NCBI RefSeq assembly: GCF_003070885.1
Contig: NZ_CP028913.1
Location: 1,984,001 to 2,048,000 of the forward strand
Reading direction: 5' to 3'
Source: Agromyces badenianii
Lineage (GTDB): Bacteria; Actinomycetota; Actinomycetes; Actinomycetales; Microbacteriaceae
Length of the DNA: 64,000 bases
The position numbers and the translations under genes are program-made. The notes under the pieces were generated by a model, which saw nothing but the letters and a program-made list of their open reading frames with translations, was not told the origin of the DNA and made no database searches. Positions 57,936 through 64,000 of this stretch are shown here, one piece after another; position 1 is the stretch's first letter; each line of letters opens with the position of its first letter.

Positions 57936-58897
57936 TGACCTCTCCGAAGCGAATCGCCCTCGTCGGCGCCGGAAACATGGGCTCCCACCACGCACGCGTG
58001 ATCGCGCAGTCCGAGGCCGCCACGCTGAGTGTGCTCGTCGACCCGCGTGAGGACGTCGGATCGGCCCTGGCGGCACGGTTCGGAGCGACCTGGGCGCCGG
58101 AACTGCCCGACCTTGCGGAGATCGACGGCGTCGTGGTCGCTGCGGCGACGGAGGCGCACTTCCCCCTCGCGATGCAGGTGCTCGGGCAGAACCGCCCCCT
58201 CCTCATCGAGAAGCCGGTGGCCGATGACCTGCTCCGCACGAAGGAGATCCTCGCCCTGGCCGATGCCAGGGACATTCCCATGATGTGCGGACTCCTCGAG
58301 AGGTTCAATCCAGCCGTCATCACGGCGAAGGCGGCCCTCAACGAGCCGATCCACGTCACGGCGACCCGGCATTCCCCCTATGCACCACGCATCCGCACCG
58401 GCGTCGCGTGGGACCTCCTCGTGCACGACGTGGACCTGGCCATCAACATCGTCGGTTCCGCGCCGACGGACGTGGCCTCTCAACTTGGCCACTTCCACCC
58501 CGGAAGCGCGGGCGGGGCAGAGGATGTCGCCGAGACGCTCATGCGATTCGAGAGCGGCGCCCTCGCCCGGATCTCCGCCAGTCGGGTCGGGCAGCACAAG
58601 ATCCGAACCCTGTCGATCGCAGAACTCGACCGCCTGATCGAGGTCGATCTGCTGCGCCGGGATGTCACGATCTATCGACACGTGTCAGAGAACTCGGTCG
58701 GAGACGGCCCGAGCTACCGACAGCAGACGATCATCGAGATCCCGGAGATCGCGACGTCGCAAGAGCCGCTCACGGCCCAGTTCGCACGATTCATGGACGT
58801 GATCGACGGCCGAGCCGACGCTGCGGCCGAGCGCGCGTCCATCCTGCCATCGCATGTCGTCGTCGACCACGTCATCGCGCAGAAGGCCGCGGTGTGA
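57935..58897 (+). CDS. Gfo/Idh/MocA-family NAD-dependent sugar dehydrogenase (GnnA-like)
   Basis: The 320-aa oxidoreductase has the Rossmann loop VGAGNMGSHHARV (residues 10-22), EKPVADD (92-98), and WDLLVHDVDLAINIVG with the catalytic-type Asp/His. Small Gfo/Idh enzymes such as GnnA or WbpB oxidise C3 of UDP-GlcNAc derivatives. Its start overlaps the aminotransferase stop by one base and its stop overlaps the GtrA start, so all three are cotranscribed. Confidence 0.88.
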   Translation: MTSPKRIALVGAGNMGSHHARVIAQSEAATLSVLVDPREDVGSALAARFGATWAPELPDLAEIDGVVVAAATEAHFPLAMQVLGQNRPLLIEKPVADDLLRTKEILALADARDIPMMCGLLERFNPAVITAKAALNEPIHVTATRHSPYAPRIRTGVAWDLLVHDVDLAINIVGSAPTDVASQLGHFHPGSAGGAEDVAETLMRFESGALARISASRVGQHKIRTLSIAELDRLIEVDLLRRDVTIYRHVSENSVGDGPSYRQQTIIEIPEIATSQEPLTAQFARFMDVIDGRADAAAERASILPSHVVVDHVIAQKAAV

Positions 58898-59346
58898 CGG
58901 CGGAAGCGAACCCGCAACGGTCCCGCCGTCGGATGCCCGGCATACTCAGAAACAGCGCGATCCGCTATCTCATTGCCGGCGGGGCCGCATTCGTGGTCGA
59001 CTTCGCGCTGCTCGCGTTGTTCCGCCAGGTGTTCGGTTGGCCCACCTGGATCGCAGCGGGCACCGCGTTCGTCCTCAGCTTCGCCTTCACCTATACCGTG
59101 CAACGTGTATTCTCCTTCGAATCCGACACACCGCACGGCAGATCGCTCCTGCGCTACACCGCGCTCGTCGTCTTCAATACGGCGGCGACGGCGGGGATCG
59201 TCGCCCTCGTCGACTTGACCGATGCCGGGTGGGGCCTCGGCAAGGTCGTGGCGACAATCGCGACGACGGTCTGGAACTACTTCATCTACCGCTACTGGGT
59301 CTTCGCCGAGCCGAAGGTCGCAGAACCCACCCGAACGGAAGACTGA
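58894..59346 (+). CDS. GtrA family membrane protein
   Basis: The 150-aa protein has four membrane helices and GtrA motifs: SAIRYLIAGGAAFVVDFALL, FVLSFAFTYTVQRVFSF and TTVWNYFIYRYWVF. GtrA proteins are proposed to flip polyprenyl-phosphate-linked sugars. The GTG start overlaps the previous stop (GTGA), and a polyprenyl-phosphate GT2 follows by 2 nt, the classic GtrA-GtrB order. Confidence 0.9.
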   Translation: MTAEANPQRSRRRMPGILRNSAIRYLIAGGAAFVVDFALLALFRQVFGWPTWIAAGTAFVLSFAFTYTVQRVFSFESDTPHGRSLLRYTALVVFNTAATAGIVALVDLTDAGWGLGKVVATIATTVWNYFIYRYWVFAEPKVAEPTRTED

Positions 59347-59348
59347 CC

Positions 59349-60326
59349 GTGTACAAGAACGCGCGCATCGCAGCCATCGTCCCCGCATACAACGAGGCGC
59401 TCCTCATCGGACGGGTCATCGAGACGATGCCCGACTACGTCGACATGATCGTCATCGTCGACGACAAGAGCCCCGACAACACGAGCGAGGTCGTGCGTGA
59501 GATCGACGACCCCCGTGTCACGCTCATCCGCCATGAGGTGAACGGCGGCGTCGGAGCCGCGATCATCACCGGTCACCGGGCAGCGATCGAAGCGGGAGCG
59601 GATGTGAACGTCGTCATGGCAGGCGACGCGCAGATGGACCCCGACTTTCTGCCGCACCTCCTCGATGCAGTCACCGACAACGGGTACGGCTTCGCGAAGG
59701 CCAATCGATTCTTCGCGCCGGAGTCCTTCCACGGCATGCCCAGATACCGGGTGTTCGGGAACATCTTGCTCTCGTTCCTGACGAAGCTCTCGTCGGGCTA
59801 CTGGCATCTCTTCGACCCGCAGAACGGCTACACGGCGGTGCGTACCGAAGTCCTCAAGCGCATACCGCTCTCCCACGTGTCCCAGCGATACAGCTTCGAG
59901 AACGATCTGCTCGTGCACCTCAACATCCTCCAGGTGTCCGCGGTCGATGTGCCCATCCCCGCCGTGTACGGCGACGAGGTGTCGAGCATCAAGCTGCGCA
60001 AGGTCGTTCCCGAGCTCCTCGACCTGCTGTTCCGCGGCTTCTGGCGGCGTATCTGGTACCGCTACGTGCTCTGGTCGTTCTCGCCGATCGCCCTGCTGCT
60101 CTTTCTCGGACTCGGCCTGTTCCTCTTCGGGCTGGCCGTCGCCATCTGGGTGTGCTTCCAGATCGCCGGGTCCGTGATCGCGACGGCGGCGACTGTCATG
60201 CTGGCCGCGTTACCACTCATGCTGGGCACGCAGATGCTCATCAGTGCGCTCCAACTCGATATCCAGGCGAGCCCGAGCGAGCCGAGTTATCCGCCGTTCG
60301 TCGCGGCCGACGGCACTGCCCCGTAG
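59349..60326 (+). CDS. GT2 polyprenyl-phosphate glycosyltransferase (GtrB/DPM1-like)
   Basis: The 325-aa enzyme has ARIAAIVPAYNEALLIGRVI, MIVIVDDKSPDNTSE, GADVNVVMAGDAQMDPDFLP, LFDPQNGYTAVRTEVLKRIP and RYSFENDLLVHLN, and two C-terminal membrane helices. It likely transfers a sugar from a nucleotide donor to undecaprenyl phosphate for GtrA. GTG 59349 is used. Its last 40 bp overlap the convergent DUF2142-like gene. Confidence 0.88.
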   Translation: MYKNARIAAIVPAYNEALLIGRVIETMPDYVDMIVIVDDKSPDNTSEVVREIDDPRVTLIRHEVNGGVGAAIITGHRAAIEAGADVNVVMAGDAQMDPDFLPHLLDAVTDNGYGFAKANRFFAPESFHGMPRYRVFGNILLSFLTKLSSGYWHLFDPQNGYTAVRTEVLKRIPLSHVSQRYSFENDLLVHLNILQVSAVDVPIPAVYGDEVSSIKLRKVVPELLDLLFRGFWRRIWYRYVLWSFSPIALLLFLGLGLFLFGLAVAIWVCFQIAGSVIATAATVMLAALPLMLGTQMLISALQLDIQASPSEPSYPPFVAADGTAP

Positions 60327-61825
60327 GGCAGGCCCGGGCGTTCCGTCGCCCGGATGAGCACGAACGCGGCGATGACCACGCCGATCGCCTCGAGGATGAT
60401 CCAGATGACGACCCCGCCCGGCGGCGACCACTCCGGACGCAGCAGCAGGTCGATCACCGAGACGCCGCCCTGGTTCCGGCGCAGGGTCTCCACGATCGAC
60501 CACACGTAGCCGATCACGACAGCTGAGGCGACGATCCAGACAGCCCGGTCTGCCCAGCTCCGCAGCGCTCCGTCGAGCGCCGGGACCCGAGTGACGGCGA
60601 CGACCGTGGCGATGAGGCACACGTAGGCCGCGAGTGCGTATCGACCCTGCCAGATATAGCCGCTCGTGGAGATCGAGGCCGCCTGCACGACGGCCGGCAA
60701 CAGGACCACGCCGGCGGCCGCAACGAGTTGACCGGCCAACGCGCGTCCGCGAGCTGAGCTGAGGCCGGTGACGATCACGGCCCCTATCAGCAATGACCAG
60801 GTCAGGTAGACGAAGCCGGGCGCCGGCGTGTCGAGCCAGCCGAAGTTCCCGATGATGCCCTCGCTGAAGATGTAGTCGGAGAGCATGTTCACGAACGCGC
60901 GGAACGGGGTGTTGTCGGCACCGGGGAACGACCCGAGACTGCCGAGCGACCCGGTGTACAGCGTCCACGCGACGCCGCACAAACTGGCCACCGCGACAAT
61001 CGCGACGGTCGCGGCCCCCGCTGGGCGGCGCACCTCGCGGATGACCGTCGCCCACGGTACGACTGTCAGCACGATGGCGGCGATCAGGACGACCCAGAGC
61101 GGCGAGAGCCCGCGTGCCTGCGGAAGAAGGGCACCGGAGACTGCCACGGCGAACAGCCATGGCCAACGACGTGTCAAGGGCTCAGGCGACAGCAAGCGGA
61201 AGAGGCTGCCGATCAGCGCGAGCGCCGCGGCGACCTCGACGGCGTTCGGATTGACGACGGCCGTGAGGAAAAGCACCATCGGAGTGATCGCGGCCGCGGC
61301 GCCGAGTGCGGTGAATCTCGAGGCACGGAGCCGCGTCAGCGCGAGGACGCCGACGGCAAGGAATCCGGTCGTAAAGAACGCGCCGACCAGCCGCATGCCG
61401 TAGACGGCCGCGGCACCATTGTCGGGAACGAGCAAAGAGGGCCACCCCACCAGGAGGTAGAAGACTGGATTGTACAGACCGGCAGACGTCGGCGCCTGCA
61501 CCGACTTCCCGGTGCCGATGTAGTCACCGGTCACGCAACTGGCCGCCAATTCCGGGTGGAAGGCGAAACACGGCCACGAATGGGCCAGCGCGATGCTCTC
61601 AGGGACGGTCACCATCCGCACGGCTCCCTCGTCCGTCTGGTCTCCAAGGAACTGACCTCGGACGACGGACGCGGCCTTCACGATGTGCGCCGGCTCGTCG
61701 GGGCCGCCGGACAGCGGTGTCGAGAAGGCCCACGCTGTGGCAGCGAGGAACAGGCCCAACCAGATCGCGAAGAAGGTCGCCAGAGGGCGTGTGAAGATCC
61801 GAGAGAGGCGCTCGGGGAGGTTCAT
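60287..61825 (-). CDS. DUF2142-like polytopic membrane protein (GT-C-like)
   Basis: The 512-aa protein has about 12 membrane helices, with WAFSTPLSGGPDEPAHIVKA in the first outer loop (the acidic PDEP/DEPAH motif of DUF2142 and related GT-C enzymes) and FGWLDTPAPGFVYLTWSLLI. It may use polyprenyl-P-sugars made by the neighbouring GtrB. ATG 61825 gives MNLPERLSRIFTRPL. A paralogue starts beyond the window end and ends at 63062. Confidence 0.78.
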   Translation of the reverse strand: MNLPERLSRIFTRPLATFFAIWLGLFLAATAWAFSTPLSGGPDEPAHIVKAASVVRGQFLGDQTDEGAVRMVTVPESIALAHSWPCFAFHPELAASCVTGDYIGTGKSVQAPTSAGLYNPVFYLLVGWPSLLVPDNGAAAVYGMRLVGAFFTTGFLAVGVLALTRLRASRFTALGAAAAITPMVLFLTAVVNPNAVEVAAALALIGSLFRLLSPEPLTRRWPWLFAVAVSGALLPQARGLSPLWVVLIAAIVLTVVPWATVIREVRRPAGAATVAIVAVASLCGVAWTLYTGSLGSLGSFPGADNTPFRAFVNMLSDYIFSEGIIGNFGWLDTPAPGFVYLTWSLLIGAVIVTGLSSARGRALAGQLVAAAGVVLLPAVVQAASISTSGYIWQGRYALAAYVCLIATVVAVTRVPALDGALRSWADRAVWIVASAVVIGYVWSIVETLRRNQGGVSVIDLLLRPEWSPPGGVVIWIILEAIGVVIAAFVLIRATERPGLPYGAVPSAATNGG

Positions 61826-61882
61826 TGCTTCCAATCTGACACGCGCTCAGACGATTCTGATCCGACGCTCGCGCTGACGAGC

Positions 61883-61929
61883 TTACCGGTCGACCGATGC
61901 GGCTCATTTACCGGTCGATCAATGCGGCT
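61883..61929. repeat. 22-bp direct repeat with 25-bp period in a divergent promoter region
   Basis: ttaccggtcgaccgatgcgg (plus ct) at 61883-61904 recurs at 61908-61929 with two mismatches. The first copy holds the perfect palindrome CGGTCGACCG. The pair lies between the DUF2142-like gene and the divergent GT2 gene, upstream of the latter's -10 box. Confidence 0.65.
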
Positions 61930-61953
61930 GCCGAGTCGCCGGGCTCGTGGTGT

Positions 61954-61959
61954 TACGCT
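61954..61959 (+). promoter_or_regulatory. -10 box of a probable leaderless promoter (GT2 at 61966)
   Basis: TACGCT is followed by 6 nt and the GTG start, the same hexamer, spacing and start codon as at pdtaS. No ribosome binding site is present. Confidence 0.45.
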
Positions 61960-61965
61960 CATGGC

Positions 61966-62703
61966 GTGCAATCCTCGCTCGACCACGTACTCATCGTGCT
62001 GCCCGCCTACAACGAGGAGGAGTCGATCGCCGAGGTCATCCGCGAAATCGGGATGGCTCTTCCCGGGGTCGACCGCCTCGTCGTCAACGACGGCTCGAGC
62101 GACAGGACGACGGAACGAGCACGCGCGGCCGGCGCCGCGGTTGCGCAGCTGCCGTTCAATCTCGGAGTAGGAGGCGCTATGCGCCTCGGATTCAAGTATG
62201 CGGTGGAGCACGGATACGACGTGGTCGTCCAGATCGACGCGGACGGCCAACACGACCCACGATCGGTGCCCCAGTTGCTGGAGATGCTGCCGGAAGCCGA
62301 CATCGTCATCGGCGCGCGCTTCGCCGGAGTCGGCCAGTACGATGCGAGCCTCCTCCGGCGAATGGCCATGGGGGTGACGGCGAAGGTCCTGAGCCGCACG
62401 GCGAAGCAGAAGCTGACCGACACCACATCCGGTTTCAAGGCATGCGGACCCCGAGCGGTGCGGCTGTTCTCCCAGAACTACCCGGCCGAATACCTCGGAG
62501 ACACGATCGAGGCCCTCGTCATCGCTGCGCGGGCCGGATGCGTCATCCGTCAGGTCCCCGTTGCGATGCGTCCTCGGGCCGGCGGTCGTCCGTCGCACAA
62601 CCCGCTCAAGGCGGCCGCATACCTCCTCCGCGCTTTCCTGGCGCTGGGCTTCGCATATATGAGGCCGGCACCGCCGGTCGCGGCCGCGAGCAGTGCAATA
62701 TGA
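61966..62703 (+). CDS. GT2 family glycosyltransferase
   Basis: The 245-aa enzyme carries VLIVLPAYNEEESIAEVIRE, DRLVVNDGSSDRTTERARAA, DVVVQIDADGQHDPRSVPQL and a C-terminal LRAFLALGFAYM. It resembles polyprenyl-phosphate mannosyl/glucosyl transferases without a membrane domain. The DUF2304 gene that follows overlaps its stop (ATGA), a pairing common in rhamnan and other wall-glycan clusters. GTG 61966 is the start; a longer frame would begin inside the direct repeat. Confidence 0.88.
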   Translation: MQSSLDHVLIVLPAYNEEESIAEVIREIGMALPGVDRLVVNDGSSDRTTERARAAGAAVAQLPFNLGVGGAMRLGFKYAVEHGYDVVVQIDADGQHDPRSVPQLLEMLPEADIVIGARFAGVGQYDASLLRRMAMGVTAKVLSRTAKQKLTDTTSGFKACGPRAVRLFSQNYPAEYLGDTIEALVIAARAGCVIRQVPVAMRPRAGGRPSHNPLKAAAYLLRAFLALGFAYMRPAPPVAAASSAI

Positions 62704-63104
62704 GCCCGACCGCCTATGCCCTCGGCGTGATCGCCGCCCTCGCCACGTTCATCGTCGTCATCGAGCTTCTGCGCAGGCGTCGCCTGCGCGAGCGGCACGC
62801 CATCTGGTGGCTCCTTGCCACGGCACTGGCAGTCGTCGCCGGCATCTTCCCCAACGTCCTGGTCTGGCTGTCGAAGGCGCTCGGAGTCATGCTTCCGTCC
62901 AACCTGGTGTTCTTCGTCAGCATCGCCGTTCTCGTCATGGTGTGCATCCAGCACAGCGCCGAGCTGACCGACCTGGAATCGGAGACCCGCGTTCTCGCTG
63001 AGCGCGTGGCGCTGCTCGAGCTCGACCTCCTTTCTCAGCGTGAACAGCCGACGGACCATCGTCAACCCACTGACACTCCCGAGGACGGCGACGCGACGGC
63101 CTGA
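62700..63104 (+). CDS. DUF2304 small membrane protein
   Basis: A 134-aa protein with three membrane helices: YALGVIAALATFIVVIELLR, AIWWLLATALAVVAGIFPNV and LVFFVSIAVLVMVC, then a predicted coiled coil (LTDLESETRVLAERVALLEL). DUF2304 proteins partner with GT2 enzymes, here with a 4-nt overlap. Its last 43 bp overlap the convergent DUF2142-like gene. Confidence 0.86.
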   Translation: MSPTAYALGVIAALATFIVVIELLRRRRLRERHAIWWLLATALAVVAGIFPNVLVWLSKALGVMLPSNLVFFVSIAVLVMVCIQHSAELTDLESETRVLAERVALLELDLLSQREQPTDHRQPTDTPEDGDATA

Positions 63105-64000
63105 CTGCCGTTGCGACGGACAGCCACATCGTCTTCGACCTGGACCAGCTGACCGTGGTCGAGACCGACCGGCTGACCGTCGATGCGCCGCCACACGAGG
63201 AACGCGAGGGCGGCTGCCGCCATGGTGAACGCGACGCTGCCTGCCAACCACACCATCATCGGTGTGACGGGTCCGCCCCACCACCACTCGCGCTGTAGAT
63301 CGAGATTGAAGCTCTGCACGTCGAGGCCAGTGACATAGCGACGGATGTTGACATGCAGGGCTACCGAGTTCGCGATCGCGAGCCCCAGTGCCGCGATCGT
63401 GATCTGGAGCCGAGACAGGCCGAGGTTCGGGCGGATCACTCCGGCGAGCGCCACACCGCCGAAGATGATGATCAACGGGTAGATGTAGCGCGGCTGCACG
63501 TACTCGCCGATGACGACATTGTCGTGCAGGAGGATGTACATCGGCACCGCGACGAGGCAGAACGCCACACCGCCCAAGCTCAGCCACTTCCGGATCCCGC
63601 CGGTCCGCAGTCCCCAGAAGACCACGGCGCAGAACAGGCCGAGAGTGGTGATCCACACGATTCCAGGCATGAAGGTGTCGAGCCAGCCGAGGCCCCACAG
63701 GCCGAAGACGCCGGCCCACAGCTGAGGCAGGAGTTTGGCATCCATGAACGCGAGCGTGCTCAGCGGGTACTTGCCGTCCACGGCCGTGTCGGAGGAGACG
63801 ATCGCCGACTGGCCGGTGCTGAAGAAGAGCACGACCGAGAGCACGGACAGCGCGAGCGGCAACAGGGCATGGAGCGCGAAGCGACGATCGGCCCGGAACG
63901 CGAGCACGGTTCCCGCGGCCATGGCCACTACAGCGTAGATCGCCGAGTCGCTGCGCGCGCCCGCTCCGATCACGACGAGGGCGGCGCTCATGGCAGCGAG
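63062..64000 (-). CDS. DUF2142-like polytopic membrane protein, 5' end outside window
   Basis: The visible C-terminal 312 or so residues hold seven to eight membrane helices: LWGLGWLDTFMPGIVWITTL, YVQPRYIYPLIIIFGGVALA and QREWWWGGPVTPMMVWLAGS. The FGWLDTxxPGxV motif of the 60287 protein is echoed in LGWLDTFMPGIV, so they are paralogues. The frame is open through position 64000. The soluble tail after the last helix is about 45 residues. Confidence 0.75.
   Translation of the reverse strand, partial: LAAMSAALVVIGAGARSDSAIYAVVAMAAGTVLAFRADRRFALHALLPLALSVLSVVLFFSTGQSAIVSSDTAVDGKYPLSTLAFMDAKLLPQLWAGVFGLWGLGWLDTFMPGIVWITTLGLFCAVVFWGLRTGGIRKWLSLGGVAFCLVAVPMYILLHDNVVIGEYVQPRYIYPLIIIFGGVALAGVIRPNLGLSRLQITIAALGLAIANSVALHVNIRRYVTGLDVQSFNLDLQREWWWGGPVTPMMVWLAGSVAFTMAAAALAFLVWRRIDGQPVGLDHGQLVQVEDDVAVRRNGSQAVASPSSGVSVG

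Overview
The window is 64 kb of very GC-rich DNA (roughly 70 percent by eye) from an actinobacterial chromosome. MtrA-MtrB-LpqB, WhiB, PdtaS, an Rv3235-type protein, DUF3499, SecA without a C-terminal zinc finger, and frequent GTG starts all point to Actinobacteria. Protein style suggests Microbacteriaceae, perhaps Agromyces-like; the genus is an inference. I see no rRNA, tRNA, insertion sequence, prophage or CRISPR array.

Region 1 (1-11 kb) is an accessory and stress stretch: a PucR-type regulator cut by the window edge, a membrane-anchored D-aminoacylase-like hydrolase, a 51-aa acidic protein, a luciferase-like oxidoreductase, a frameshifted heme oxygenase, a DedA protein, an AraC regulator, an epoxide hydrolase, a cation diffusion facilitator, and an ECF41 sigma factor divergent from an NAD-dependent epimerase that carries a recognisable ECF41-type promoter.

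Region 2 (11-46 kb) is the conserved core. Its order resembles the M. tuberculosis Rv3220c-Rv3260c segment as I remember it: pdtaS, a CpaE-like ATPase with a SAF/CpaB-like protein, a BldC-like protein, an Rv3235-like protein, secA, hpf, comF, lpqB-mtrB-mtrA, then ahcY, manB, DUF3499, a degenerate zincin, DUF5719, a giant membrane glycosyltransferase, whiB, galE, manA. Between mtrA and ahcY lies a DUF4129-DUF4350-MoxR-DUF58 operon with SpoIIM-like and RDD membrane proteins. Mannose and galactose nucleotide-sugar genes, envelope signalling (MtrAB) and secretion (SecA) make this a cell-envelope and housekeeping block.

Region 3 (46.6-64 kb) is a surface-polysaccharide cluster: two O-antigen-ligase-like polymerases, five stand-alone GT2 glycosyltransferases, a Wzx-like flippase, a GtrA protein, DUF2304, three large polytopic membrane proteins (two DUF2142-like), and a sugar-modification trio of a DegT aminotransferase, a Gfo/Idh/MocA dehydrogenase and an LpxA-like acyltransferase. 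The trio has the same parts as the GnnA-GnnB-LpxA pathway for 3-acylamino UDP-sugars, which is unexpected in a bacterium without lipid A and is my main candidate for a new system. Genes here alternate in strand and several convergent pairs overlap at their 3' ends.

Recurring DNA-level signals are: start codons placed 6-9 nt after a TANNNT -10 box (probable leaderless or near-leaderless transcripts), two perfect TTATCCACA DnaA-type boxes 1 kb apart, a palindrome inside the whiB promoter, a 25-bp-period repeat in a divergent promoter region, and strong over-use of CGGATGC/GCATCCG.
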